64,000 nucleotides of DNA from Steromphala cineraria (lineage: Eukaryota; Mollusca; Gastropoda; Trochida; Trochidae), in NCBI GenBank assembly GCA_916613615.1, contig OU744730.1, positions 35,511,315-35,575,314 of the forward strand, read 5' to 3'. Both the position numbers and the translations under genes were made by a program. Positions 42,521-55,996 of this stretch are shown here, one piece after another (the stretch's first letter is position 1; each line of letters starts with the position of its first letter). The notes below the pieces were generated by a model that made no database searches, was not told where the DNA came from, and saw only the letters and a program-made list of their open reading frames with translations.

Positions 42521-42819
42521 CACATCATTATTACTAAATTTTAAGCTTTCATAAAGTGATCACTCGCACTATATAAATTCTCTAATTTGAACTTACTAAT
42601 CATAATATTATCTTGAATATGGAATATTTAAGATTGTCATGCAAGTTGTTCTATATTTTTAAGTGTTTCTAAAACATTAAGATGAAAGACAAACATAATT
42701 AATTAATTTGTTAAAAATATTTATGGCAACTAGCTGCAAAAACCCAATGACATTAAACATCATGTTGAATTTTAAACAATGGTATCTCCCTTATATTCCT
42801 TTAAATACCACACAAAAGG

Positions 42820-43155
42820 GGTCAACCAGAGTTCAGATATTCCTGTTGAGTCCACTATGCTTTTCTAATACACATTCCAATACAGGCTGCTAGCATTACA
42901 GTCTCAGCTGCTAGTCTGTTGCATAATCAACCTGACCCGATTGATATGGTAGAGCATTATGCTATATGGCCATGTGTATGCAATAAGAGTTATGGAAATT
43001 ATAGACTTGTATTCTCATGACAGTGATATGTTCTTTCTAAGAATAACAACTTACACAAAACTTGTCAACAATAAGCTTTGTGTTTAGCAATCTACATGAT
43101 AAGTTGATGTGGAAAGAGTTATTTTGCATCAGGTTCCAGTTCCTGTGTTTTACTC
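42820..43155 (+). repeat. Diverged direct repeat, copy 1
   Basis: Aligns with 43975-44370: both contain CCAGAGTTCAG, GCTGCTAG or GCTAGCAG, TGACCYRATTGATA, ACTTGTATTCT, ATCTACATGATAAGTT and TTTTGYATCAGGTTCCAGTT. Identity is roughly three quarters by eye. Confidence 0.6.
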
Positions 43156-43339
43156 ATATTTGTACTATTTCTATATCTAACAGAAGTTTTTCATGACACA
43201 AAATCAATTTAGGACATAAGCTAACTATATTTTGTGAAATTATATATATTTTTCACAACAATTCATGATCTCCCATCAAGTCTTTTAATACCACACATAG
43301 CACATTTTAGCACTGAATACTGATAAAGATCTTATTCGT

Positions 43340-43972
43340 ATTTTATGCAAATTTCGCTGTCTGAGTCATAAGTTAAACATTCAACAACAAAGGTATAATC
43401 TTGATACACAAATGAGTAAACTCTTATCTGACAAATGTGATTATAATGTTACACAAGATGAATTTCATTTTCTTGTGTGTCCTTTCTATTCTGTACATAG
43501 ACAATTGTATATACCCAGTTATTATCATACCTTCCCATCCGAATTAAAATTCAAACAACTTCTAACAACAACAAATGTACATTTATTGAAATCTGTTGCA
43601 ATATTTCTTAAACGCAACCTGCCTGTGTAAATAAAAATTTTGTAATAACACCAGGGATCACTTTGGACAGGGATTTGGGGATATTTACCCATTGATATAT
43701 CAAGATATCCCATTATCTATACTAATGAGGGGAGAAAGTCTCATTGCAAAAATCAAAACTATTATTTTTCTTCTCAAATATCCCATTGCTTTCTCTGAAA
43801 ATCCCATTATTTTAGGCCAAGGTAAGATTTTCTCCCTTTCATACTTTGAACCAGGGCGATCCCTGTAACACTAGATGATATCCTGTCCATACGCAAACTA
43901 TTATTTAAATGATTGTACTCTTGGCCATGAGGCCTTCAATACTGAATAAACTTCTTCTTCTTCTTAATAAGG
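43340..43972 (+). pseudogene. LINE remnant, C-terminal end of ORF2 and 3' tail
   Basis: From about 43325 an open stretch encodes DLIRILCKFRCLSHKLNI and YNLDTQMSKLL, then DEFHFLVCPFYS and a LLKSVAIFLKRNL end before a stop at about 43630. This is the C-terminal end of a CR1/L2-like reverse transcriptase, with the first half of the zinc knuckle degraded. The 3' UTR ends in GGCCATGAGGCC and ACTGAATAAA plus a (CTT)n tail (43953-43970), matching the LINE at 7615-8870. Confidence 0.7.
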
Positions 43973-43974
43973 GC

Positions 43975-44370
43975 TTAGCCAGAGTTCAGGTTTACATGCT
44001 CAGCACACTAGGATGCTTCTCCAAATATATGTACACAAAGCCAAATACACAAATTGCTACACTCTCCTTAAGGATCTGGGGCTAGCAGCCCTGCCTGCTT
44101 GTATATTGCATAGTAATCCTGACCTAATTGATAAATAGAACATAATGGACTTTATGGAAAGTATATAAATTGTCTTTATGAAAAGTATACTTGTATTCTA
44201 TTAATAGTAATACTTTTTACAAATAACAATTTAAACAAGTCAAGAATCATCTTTTGTGTACAACAATCTGCACGATGAGTTAATATTAACAAGTCAAGAA
44301 TCTGCTTTTATGTACAGTAATCTACATGATAAGTTAATAATAGAGGTATTTTGTATCAGGTTCCAGTTCT
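43975..44370 (+). repeat. Diverged direct repeat, copy 2
   Basis: See 42820-43155. The two copies lie on either side of the LINE remnant. Confidence 0.6.
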
Positions 44371-44493
44371 AATACCATGTGTTTTATAAATACCTGTAAA
44401 ACTAAAGGATAATTGTATCATGCTGAAGGGGTTCTGGGAACAACATGTCATCATAGAAGTCATTATTTTTCAATTAGATTTCAGGCCAAGTAC

Positions 44494-44685
44494 AGTTAGA
44501 CAATGAATAAACATACCCCGTATCTAGAAACTTTCTAGTGCGTATATAAAATTTTTCTTGATACGCACTAGAAATTTTCTAGATACGCACTCGAAATTTT
44601 CTAGAACGTATCTAGAAAATTTCTAGTGCGGTTCTAGTGCATTTCTAGAAATTTCTAGAAATTTCGAGTTTTTACATTTTTTTTA
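44494..44685 (+). repeat. Left inverted arm of the 11.7-kb element
   Basis: Array of TCTAGAAATTTTCTAG-, GATACGCACTAG- and GAACGTATCTAG-type words; each word is a near-palindrome. Pairs with 55997-56184. Confidence 0.75.
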
Positions 44686-44699
44686 ATAATTAAATATTT

Positions 44700-46780
44700 T
44701 TACTTTATTTGAAATCCCCGTCTTTACTTTCCTTACTGTTAAATTTTCAACATGATTCAATTAATAGAAAGGGAGTTAATTGATATTTAATAAAAGATCT
44801 TCCTCGTTTTAACGCGCTTCTCCTCACTGAACAGGGGCGATCTAAATATAGCACACACACCGCTTTATGGCCCCTCACTGATCGGCGCTAATTACATGTA
44901 GATGTCTCGTCAGCATGAAGCTACGGGACATGCTGTTTCTTTTCGTTGTAGCACTTTGTAAATTAAAGAACAGTAAGATAGAAGTAATATGAACAGTGAT
45001 TAATAATACATTGATATTGATTTTAATTACGATTGTCTGTAAAATCACGAGCATGGATCCTTCAGCGGGCAAGTGACAAACAAATATTTTTAAATGACTG
45101 TCAAGTAAACTGTTAAAAATAGTTGTACATGAATTAAGTTAAATTAAAGAATATGCGTCATTAAAGTCGATTTCGAAGTTAACAACATTCCACAAAGCAA
45201 TTGTCTCAGAGAAGCCTATTAGCAATTCATGCAGCACGCTGTTACTCTATTTCAAGATGTAATTCGGGAGATCTTCACCTCTGCAGAGGCTTAAGACTAC
45301 AAAAAGAAATATGTACATGTATAACTCAATCCAATCACTAAACAACCTAAATCTGTCGTCTACTGGCTTCCTATATATATTTCTTTAAACAAACGTCTTA
45401 TGTATAGAGTATAATTTGATCACAATTATAATTCTAATTGTGGGTTACTGACCGGGGATGGCTAGCATTTATAACAATTGGTTGTTTTATGTAATTATAA
45501 ATCTTCTGCTTCACATTCATTTCATATTGATACCGATTGTCATTGTCCGGTTTTCGATCATAATCGTTACTTTACTTATTCTACCTTGTATACCTCCATC
45601 CTCCACTGTGCAGAACCGATTTCCTTCAGCAACAGTCAATGATCCGCGATCAAAGGACACAATTGATAAAGTTTGGCTCACGTGAAAGCAAATAATGTGA
45701 CAAGTACAATAAAGATCTAAAGACATAATAATAGAATATATATAAAGAACTTCTGTGATATCTATCTGCATTTATTGACCCATTGACCAAAAGGTGTTGA
45801 GTGCATAGACAGAAAAAACTCACATAGACAGAAAGACAGAAATAAAAATTTGTTCTGTCTCGTTTCATAGTTCTACACAAAGGATCCCAACAAAAAATGT
45901 TTAAATAATGAGTCATCAAAGAAGGATAAAGGATCATATAGGATATCCATTACTTTTAAGAAATATGCATTCACCGAGTATCTTATATTGAGTTACAATA
46001 ATATGGAACGATCAGAGTTTAGTGAAAATACACTTTCATTACCCTAAAATAGATTTTCAGCTTCTTGAACTGCCCCTAAAACACTTGGGTAAGCTAATAT
46101 GATATTTGTGTTGCAGTTTTCATTTGTATATGCATATTTTTAATACCTATGAACTTTCATGTAAGCCAATCGGTTGGGTGTTATGATCATTAAGATTTAC
46201 ATTTGTTTTCCTTGTGAATACATAATCTATTTCAACCGTTTGTAATGTATTTACCGAGAAGCCTTCCACAACGGTTGGTTATTTCGTCCTATATTACCAT
46301 TTTATTCATCAATTTTATTTTCCATTCTTTTGAGAAATTTCTTAAGACAGTCGCTTTTTGACTAAATTTTCAAAAGCCGATCAATCATTATTTAGAATTT
46401 TTGTATGTGGTTTATTTCGGTTATTTGTATAAAATAAAAAGTGAATTTGCAATATGTAAGACAATTGATATATTTTAGTCTGCCAGCCTGGCTCTAAAAT
46501 AAGATAAATTCATTAACAAGTCCATTAGGAGACTCAAATGCTAAATGAAAATAATGAAAAATCAGTCTTCTTTCCATTTTATTTAATTTTCATACATTTA
46601 TTGACCGTTTCATTTCAATGTAGAAACGGTCAATTTAGACTAAATATGTTCATTTTATTTACAGAATTGCATTGGACTAGGGTAACATTCTGTAATAAAC
46701 ATACGCCATTGTCATTAGCTCTATAACATAAAGAGAAGCATTCCCGATCTTCCTTTCTCGCAAGAATACGAATGTGTATT
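44700..46780. other. No gene recognised
   Basis: AT-rich interior of the large element. Short frames on both strands (up to 95 codons at 45937-45650) lack any recognised domain. Confidence 0.4.
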
Positions 46781-46789
46781 CTCACTCAA

Positions 46790-47155
46790 CTACTTACTCA
46801 AGCTGGTCTGCATTCTGACATACCCAAATAATTGTCTTATTCTAGATAGTGATTTTATAAATTTATCGGATGTGGAAAAGTTTGCTTTTATAATGTCTAG
46901 TCCTTTATTATGTAATTTAACAGCCAAGACCTGCTATGATGTTTTAAGAGAACGACGCATTCAACTGTATAATTTATATGTGTATTTTTATTACGGTATA
47001 TATATTTATGTCTTATTTATATTGTATATTTTTATGTGTAAATAGTCTTTCGTAATCCTTTTAAGGATGGTTCATTTTGTATATTTCTTAAAATGTTTAT
47101 TAACCTGTATAAGAGGTGAGACTTTTAATAAACAATCTGTCTGTCTGCCCAAAGC
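46790..47155 (+). pseudogene. LINE 3' end fragment
   Basis: 46840-47000 encodes LSDVEKFAFIMSS and NLTAKTCYDVLRERRIQLY, the extreme C-terminus of CR1/L2-like reverse transcriptases. A 3' UTR with a hairpin (CTTTCGTAATCCTTTTAAGG) ends in AATAAACAATCTGTCTGTCTG-type sequence, i.e. a (TCTG)n tail. Confidence 0.65.
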
Positions 47156-47764
47156 CTTTTACAATGCAGCGATCACAGGTGTGTTCGGGGGCTACGGTTC
47201 ACTGAGTTAAAAGCAGATATTGGACTATTTAACAAAGAAAGCAGATATTGGACCAAAATATGCTATCTTTGTTAAATATAACACAATCATCATGTAAATT
47301 GTAGGACACCCATTTTATTATTTCAGACTGAACGAGACACTAAGTTGCTATTTTTCTGTAATCATCATTTCGATCTGTTACGATATTGGAACATGAAGTA
47401 GCTAGGTAAAATTGAACAGACAAGTACGCCATAAGTTCGAACCCAAGCCATTCAAATGTAAAATCTGACAACTGTGTATGCATTTGTGCAACAACATAAA
47501 TTTCTCACCTAGTACAGATATCATACCGTCAAATGTGAGCCATGACACATCCGTACTGCAACGGGATTTTCATGAAAAAAAGGTTATAGTTTAATTAAGA
47601 TATTCATATATCTTCATAAGTATCGTCGTAACACAGATACTGCGCTATTGCCATATGATGTCCATCGGTATGTTAAGAGATACCTTTAAGTGGTTGACGG
47701 TATCAGAATGATATGAACGATATGAAATTTATCTCGCTTACAAATTGTAACTGATAAATGACAT

Positions 47765-48715
47765 ACACGTATTAGAGCTAGTTACGGGATTACCTAAGTA
47801 TGCTACGAGAGAATCTCTTTCTTATGAAACAGTATGGCAGTCTCTAAAAGAGAGAAGAATATATCGTAAACTATCATTATTTTATAAGATATATAAAACA
47901 ATAATGCTCCATCATATCTTTGTGACCTTATGCCACAACATCTTAATACTAGGACTAATTATAACCTTAGAAACGTTTGAGATCTTTAAGTGTCGTATTG
48001 CCGCACTAACCTCTACAGTCGATCATTTTCCCCATCATGCTCACAACTGTGGAAAAACCTCCCATTATATATTAGAGAAGCTTATTCTATTAATAGTTTT
48101 AAGTCATATACATCTCCAAGAAAATATAAAGCACCAGCTTATTTCTCAATTGGTAAAAGAAAACTAAACATAATTCATACACAGTTGCGATATTCCAGTA
48201 GCAAACTAAATGATGATTTATATAGAATAGGTCTCTCAGACCACCCTGAATGCAATTGCAAATCTGCTTGTGAAAATTCTCATCATTATTTCATTGAATG
48301 CATTATGTATTATAATATAAGACATCAAATGTTTCGAAACATTAGATTAATTTGCAACAACAGAGCACATGTAAATTTTGATTTGTTGTTAAATGGCTGT
48401 CCAGATCTTTCCTATAATGATAACGTACACATTTTCAAAGAAGTACATAAGTACATATCTCTAACTGAGAGATTTGATATATAACAACATAACCTGCCTA
48501 TTTCCCAGTATTTTACATTATGTATCTTTGCTTTTGCTTTACTTTCTATACCTTGTCCATTTGTAAATATACCCATCGTCTATATGTATATATGCATGTA
48601 TATCACTGTACATATTGTATTCAACGTTTCAATATATTATGTCAATATTGAAAAAAGGAGAGGGTTTCATTAAGTTGTTATAACTTGTACCCAATCCCTT
48701 CTCGTGAATAAATAT
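47765..48715 (+). pseudogene. LINE remnant: thumb and C-terminal region of reverse transcriptase
   Basis: One frame (47768-47950) encodes TGLPKYATRESLSYETVWQS and LKERRIYRKLSLFYKIYK. After a frameshift a second frame (to 48484) gives SRSFSPSCSQLWKNLPLYI, LRYSSSKLNDDLYRIGLSDH and a zinc knuckle (CNCKSACENSHHYFIEC). These words in this order are characteristic of CR1/L2-like elements. The upstream polymerase core and endonuclease are missing. The AT-rich 3' UTR runs to about 48715. Confidence 0.75.
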
Positions 48716-49604
48716 GTTTAAATCAAAATTAGAGCTAAGTTCAACCATTTAATCATATTTGCGTACACATGTACGCTATGAAAAGTACGTGATGAAAATA
48801 ATTGCCTGCTTGTGATAAATGTGTACAAAATCAAGTTTATCCTACAGCAAAATAACAATGCGCATTTTCTTAATGCATCAAAGTTTGAGTTGAAGTATCC
48901 ACTACTATTTGGAAACACGGGTTTTATATCCACATTAACAGAACATATCTAGTGTTCTGTTACATACACTATACAAATATAATAAAGTTTACTTTATAGA
49001 AATGAAACAAAAGCAAATCAATTTGAGAGATATTCAAATTCAAATAAAATGAAAGTCGCAAACAGAAGACCGCCACGTCAAATGCTGCATGTTTTTACAC
49101 CTGTACACTTCTCCATGACGCAATGTTATTGCAACGGATTGCCACGAATCCTAAATCGTGATTACAAGATAATTCCCGTTTTAGGGGGAGGGGGGAGGTT
49201 GGGACTGTCTGTCTGCGTGTTGAGTACTGTCGCGACAATGCACTGCTCACTCAGCCATGCAGTCACTTGTTGACCAGTGGATTTATGTTCTCACATAAAC
49301 TCCATCCCTTTATTCAATGTTTTATTTTATTATCATCAATATTTTGTTATATAATGATTGATATGTAAATTAATATGGTGTCTCACTTGTAGGCCGGGTG
49401 CTATCTTTTTATCTGCAATGTTTTATATCATGTGAGATATTGTTTAATCATGCCACATGTGAAATGGATGTATGCACGTGACACCTAACTAATATACTTT
49501 TCTTCTTTCTTCTTTTCTCTGTAGTTTTATTTATGTATAGATATTTTTAAAACTTGCTTCTATATAGACATTTGTATCTAGGAATCAGACATTCATAGAG
49601 TGTT
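48716..49604. other. No gene recognised
   Basis: AT-rich interior; 49175-49200 has a G-rich run (TTTTAGGGGGAGGGGGGAGG). No frame or element end supported. Confidence 0.4.
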
Positions 49605-50845
49605 ATACCCCAGTCACACCGAACTCATTTTTACTACGTTTTTATAAAACGGACTTGAACTGTGGGAGAACGGAATGGACCTAATGTCAACTGTTTGCGA
49701 ACCTTATAGAAATGGAAGGATGTTCTAAAATTTGACGTAGGACCAACGTTATTTAAACGGGATTGTTGTACCTCGAACGGAATTTCCGCACTTCGACCCT
49801 TCCAAGAACTATTATCATGTGCTTCAGTCGGAAATTGATTTCATTTACGTTGGTATACAGTTTTCACCACGTCTATGACGTCCGCAAACAGATCTTACCC
49901 GATCATAGTACGTATTACATCTTCGTCCAGATATATTGAAATTAATTATCATGAAAAAGTTTTAAGGACGTTCCTATGCAGGTCTATGAGTTTGTACAAG
50001 GTTCAGAAAGCATCGTATTCGTTGTTAGTACGTTTGAAATATTCTCAATTAGTTCTTTCTACTTTGGCAGTGCAAATTGAATTGACGGATAAAAATTCAT
50101 CACTTTTTCACTAACTCGTGGGGATTTGATTACTAAAAATGAACACTTTTGCATCTGAATGTCGGTTAGTTTTGTGATTACAATACGTGTATGTATTTCT
50201 GCGCAACCTATATTTTTCAGTTGATAAAAAACTATTTTTCTTTTGTATAAATGAATGATGTGAACTAAGAATCAATATAGTTTTCCTACAATTTTGTTGA
50301 AAGCAGGGCAACATTACGCTAGTTTTGTGACGACAGAAAACAATAAAAGAAAACACTTTTTGGACAATGAATTGACATAAACCTGATTATTATAAATGTT
50401 TTACTTTGACAGCGAGAACAGGTTTGAAAACGGTCGAGAACTTACTTGGTCTTTACCGAAAACGGGCTCGGGCGTGATGGCCGTACAAACAGCACGCCCT
50501 ACTGACCGTAAAACCGTGAAGCACTCTCTAAAAACGAGCTAGAACAGGATTGTGCGTATTAAGGCCGAGTAAGGTCTTGTTGATAACTTATGTTAACTGT
50601 CCGAGGACTCTATTAAACTGACTGGAAACGAGGTAAACAGGTAATTTTACCCGATCTATAAACGTACTACAAACTGTCACAGGACTAGAGAGGTTGACGT
50701 CCTAAAAACTGTGGATAAACATTCTGCCGTCGTAGTTTGATAAAATGTAAACAAAAGTTTCTCGTTTCTATCCCGAAGGAGGCCGTTTTGTGAACATTTT
50801 AGAACGGAGTAGAACGTTTTAAAAACTACCTTGGTGTGACTAAGG
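49605..50845. mobile_element. Non-autonomous DNA transposon with CAGTCACACC ends
   Basis: CAGTCACACCGAACTC (49611-49626) faces TACCTTGGTGTGACTA (50827-50842) in inverted orientation. Inside both ends, words such as TACTACGTTTTTA and AAAACGTTCTACTCCGT run toward the middle. The interior (1.2 kb) has many short ACGG and GTTCTA words and a different, more CpG-containing composition than its surroundings. No transposase frame is present. The target duplication is unclear, so the superfamily is open. Confidence 0.5.
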
Positions 50846-51527
50846 CACTCATTAACCCCTGGACATGCTTCATGGCTTAATACCTGGGCCCCTTGTCAGC
50901 GTAACATCCCACTCTAGCGACGCTAATTAGCTCACAGTACCCCTCATCTCCCGAGACGGGATGAAAGGAAGCTGTCTAGTCTACCATAAAGTTCTGATTG
51001 TTTTATTCTTTCATGGAGATCAGGAAAAAGAAAGTGTAAATAAGGATAGCAAACAGCGAATATCTTGCAATTTGCACCATTGTTGTTGGTAATTTAAGTT
51101 GATTTCTCCATCTAAAGTATATTGACATATGAATACACAATCACTAACTTGTCAACAGAAATCTGTTCACAGGTGATGGGCGTGGTCTATATTTCTGGTG
51201 AGCAAGTCCTGTAACTTTACAGCTTAAACAGATTGACTTATTGTAGTTGTATATATATTTATGTGGCTCTCGCGAATTTGCCTCCTATATGCTTCTCTCG
51301 GAGATTATGAGTTCATGATGAAGAATTAGTCGCAATGAAAACGGATAATGTTACATTACAAATATACGATATATACTTGACTGTACATATACATATTTAA
51401 TGCAAAATAAAGAGCAGCAAACTAGTGCAGAAGCATTACTAGAGCATGATATACACTCGGTGCCAATGATAAATTATTTTAGAATTATCAATATATGAAG
51501 TAAGTAAGAAATCCATTGTTTGCAACT
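50846..51527. other. No gene recognised
   Basis: AT-rich interior sequence without a supported frame. Confidence 0.4.
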
Positions 51528-51600
51528 GGTTTCCGTAGTCTAAGGGTTAGCTGACTTGGCCTGAATCCGACTTCTCACACGTTCGGACCCATGTCACTTT
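51528..51600 (+). repeat. tRNA-like sequence, possible SINE head
   Basis: An A-box-like TAGTCTAAGGG (51536) and a B-box-like GTTCGGACCC (51581) stand about 35 bp apart, as in a Pol III promoter. The acceptor stem does not close well, so a functional tRNA is unlikely. The start CAACTGGTTTCCGT resembles the start of 52966-53045. Confidence 0.4.
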
Positions 51601-52965
51601 CAGGCAATGACGAACACACCGGCACGCGGAATCCTCGGACAATATGAGTTTGTATATTAATAATTACTCGAACATAACAGAAGAAGAATATGAATATCTT
51701 CATAACTTCCAATATGATGGATAACATAACTTTACATTTCACTACCAATGCGCGGTAATAAGCATGTCCCACTGCCATAAACTGAATTACATAATGTAGT
51801 TTTGCGCAATCATCTAATCATCTCATCAATCGTCCCTCTCTAGAATCCGAATGTGTATTGTAACATAAACTGTTTATTGAAACTTAATGATTCAAAACAC
51901 CGACCGTACAGTACTTGTGTATTACACTTGAGCGACCGCTGGCGTGTTCAGGAGATACGGTTCACTGAGTTAATTGCACCTGCCATTATCTGGTAACGCT
52001 TTTTACAATTTTATAACAAGAATATCATGTTTAGAAAACAATACGACAATTCAATTCAATAACATATTTAATAGCTATCAAGATATTAAAGTGATATGTG
52101 CTTGTCGTAAGTTAGTTCTGTGGCAGTATAATTTCAATCAAGTTTAATCCGCTCCGACACACACAATATTATTAATAGATGTCTATTTAATTTGAGATCG
52201 TTACCAAAGAAGGAGATAAAGAAAGAAAACACAAAGAAGGGCTGTGCGTGATATGACAACTATAATCTTCATGTTGATAAACGATTTGTTCTTAGTTTCA
52301 TTATGTCCATACCCAATAACAAAAATAAATCGATGAACAGAAACGGTAGTATATTCTTTATTTACTTTAATAACGTGTTTAAAAAAATTAAATAATAATA
52401 CTCATATCGTTCTGTAAGTTAGTTTCCCTTACAATATCAAAAAAGTGAAATTTTGACTCAAATTGGAAAGTGATGTATATTTTATGTACATGTATAGCCG
52501 ATATATTCACGAGCTTGTTTTGTAAAATATGGAATTCCTACGTAATTTATTCTTGTCTTTCTGACGCAACAAAACCAACGTGTATAACAAGTTCTTCTTG
52601 CCAGATAATTGGTTATCAAATTGGAGAGATACGTAATATTTTGCACAGTAACTCAACGCCATATTAACCCAGATTATACATGACTTCAGTTATGATAATG
52701 CGGATTATGCATTTCTTTCCTAAATATAGTGAAAGGTAAAACGTTGACTCAAAATGGAGAAATAATGCCCTGCAGCTGACATCTGCATGAACTGCTTTTG
52801 TTAATATGACCAAAATTTATAAAGAAACCGTAGTTTGATGTGCATAGAAACATATGGTAACAATGATTTATTCATACGATTAATATACAAAGAAAAATTC
52901 ACGATAAAGTTTCTACTCAGTAAAACAAGTGAACCTCAAAGGTTATGAAAAACATCCTGTATTTT

Positions 52966-53045
52966 CAACTGGCCTCCGTGATATAATGGTAACGGTATGG
53001 AATCTGCATGTCACAGGTATGAATACATGTTTTGACTGTAGCATT
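52966..53045 (+). repeat. tRNA-like sequence, possible SINE head
   Basis: CAACTGGCCTCCGTGATATA followed by ATGGTAACGG has the look of a tRNA D-arm. The B-box (GGTATGAATA) is degenerate. Not a functional tRNA. Confidence 0.3.
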
Positions 53046-55996
53046 TGTAAATTAGTTATTTTGGAAAATTGAAATTTTACTGTATATTTGATTTGCAAAT
53101 AGAGGTTTGAATTTAAATTAATTTTGAGAATCAAAATATCATCGCTTCACTATCAGATGATGCCGGGTGTTAATCATGATATCTTTCTACTTTAATGTTT
53201 AAATGTATGAAATGATAATCAGACTAAGACAGTTTTTAAATATTTTTTTAAAACATATACGTGAATGCTTTAGTATTAGAAAAGTTATAATAACAATACA
53301 GTCCGTTAATGTCATTTCACGCAATCAAAACAACTCAAAATGGCGGGTCAACATGTTATCGTCTCTTAGACAGGCTTGTTACAAACATGCAATAATTGAC
53401 CATATTATGCAACTCGGCATCGGTGTTTCTTTCATCAGTCACTTTGATGTGAAAAATGAACTTTGTGTATGCGCTCACTGTGTTAACAACTTGCCAATCA
53501 CAAATCGCATGACCTTGTTTATACATGTATTACCGTTTATATGTATATTACCGCATATGCAGAAGTTTGTGTATTTCCCGAATGTGTGTTTACCAACACA
53601 CATTCTCTTAATGATCAAAACCACTGTACGTTACACTAAATGCATGAAGGCAGGTACATATTAGAGATGAAAATCTACGTTATTGCTCGTCTTGTATAGT
53701 ATGACTCATTTAATTCCACTGCTATGTGAGAGAAAACATCATTAAATCAACACAGATTTTATGCATCGGATAAATAGATGTATCAATGCATGGTACACGT
53801 ACGTGTATGTCTGAGAGATATTTTCGACATTACGGGACTGTCCCATGAACATTTTGAAGATGGCGACATTACAAAACAGAAACCCGCTATATTTTTTAAC
53901 CAAAATATTGATAAAAACTATATTTTTTGATAGCATATCCGCACCTTTACATATTAAAAATGTAAAGACTATTAAAAATGCCTTATGATCGTGTAATATT
54001 GCCGTAGCAAGACTTTTCACACTAATAGTGCCGATCATTGTTTATGATTTTGTACACCAAGCAAAATGTTACGCTCAGCATCCTGTCTCAACTAGGTTGT
54101 GTACTAATCATGAACTAATGAGATATATGTACGAACAGAAATGTCACCGTGACTTGAATTACATTTCGAACAAGGAATACCCTGATGAGACTGTCCCCTT
54201 TTCTTCATTGAATGTTTTATTAAGACCTACGTATCGCTCTAATGATTAATGCTAATTGCATCTCTTTCTAAATAAGTTATCTCAAGCATGTTTGTTTTTT
54301 TGTTTTCATATGAATTGGAGAAAAACAAATACCTTTACAAAGATACCTTCACTAAGCAAACCTTTATGTCGACTTGTAGTTTTTTTCTCCAAATACAGAA
54401 TCAATATACAAGAAGTGTCAGCGAAATATATACCTTTAAAAACGTCATAGACAATAAAATCATAAGTATATTTGATATTTTAACTGTTGTATACAATCTA
54501 TTTTGTTATTGTCTGTTCAGTGTAAGTTCGGTTCGCTTTGCCTTGCTCATAGAAACTTCAAACACTGTCATCACATAGTTTACCTGTTAGTGTTTAACTT
54601 TTAATTGAAGACCCCATATTCAACGTTTTCTTAAATGCCTTTATTTATCGGTAATTTTGTTAATTTGCGTATTAAAGTTATTTCATTTCTTTATTGCCTT
54701 CATTGTCTTTACCATGCTGCATCTCACTGTTGTTAATCAACTGACTTTGTCGAGCAGTACAATATCATAATTTTTATTTTATAATCATAATCAAAACAAC
54801 TTTGCATCTGTTTCTTCCTATTTGCCATTTAACACTCGTTTAAGCTTTCCATCTGTGGATTGAAATGGTTATTATTCTAAAAGGGGGCATAGCACGTATT
54901 TTGAAAGAAAATATAGTTTCAACTTTTTACTGACAACTGTACGTTACAGTTAAATGTATTATATTGATAGTGTCAAAAATCCCATTACACACACCAATCA
55001 CTTTAATCACTTAATCACTTTTAACAAATTATGAATATTCACATAAAGTCCATTGGTACCCATTTTTGTGTGAAAACCTTTCATTCATTTTATTAAGAAA
55101 AGAGAATCGCATCACTGAACTTTACATTATAAATTGTATTTATTACTGCTTCGTTTAGTTTAAAGACATTGTCTTTCGATGGGAATCATTTATTTTCATT
55201 TTCCTGATAACTCTTTATATTCTCCCTAAACTGTGCTACTGCCCCTTTAACAGTAAACCCGTTATCAATCATATGAATGGAAAGACAGGCTGTGTTACAA
55301 AGAGGAAGTAAAATTGTTATAACCTTGTTTAGAGCAAAACGGGAAATAAAGTTTAGATGAACTGAATGAAAAGTTTTAAGAAATAACATTACATAATTGA
55401 AGGTCCAGTAAGCTTTCGTATAAACTTCATTTTACTCGATATAAAACTTTGCTGCAGCCCATTGTTGTTGTCAAGGTTATATTCTAAGTTTGACTTTTGA
55501 ATATCGTCAAGGTCGTCAAGAATTTGTATTATTCAATGTTCAAATTATCTACTGTATTATTTCTGTATGAACATTTTTTCCCATTATAATAGTCTTTTCA
55601 TACGACACTGTACATTTCTGTAAGCATGAAATAAACCTTTTTTCTGCCTGCAGATTAAATGCAACGTTCCGATCGTTTAAGGTTATGTTTATAAACTGTG
55701 TTTTTTGGCAGGTAACTTCAGTGACACATTACAACTATTTCTTGTGCAACAGTGGCCATTGTAAACAATGAATGGTGATTTAATCAGCGACAAAGCCTGT
55801 CAGCTCCCCGTTAAGTAGCGCGTTAACCATGCGTGACAGTTGCATAGCAGGGGCGTTATAATAAGGGCAGGTGGTAGAGGAGGAAAACTTTAACATGGAA
55901 TATCTATGTTTCTAATAAACCCACAAACTTCATAATTTCATATTATATCATATTGAATAAGCAGTTTTAGAATATGTAAAAAGATCTTAATTATCT
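53046..55996. other. No gene supported
   Basis: AT-rich. A 153-codon plus frame (53203-53664) is the longest but has no recognised domain, biased codons or splice context. Other frames are shorter. Nothing else identified up to the right arm of the large element. Confidence 0.4.

Noticed and set aside
53203..53664. A 153-codon plus-strand frame
   Set aside because: No recognised domain, AT-rich random-looking composition, and no splice or promoter evidence.
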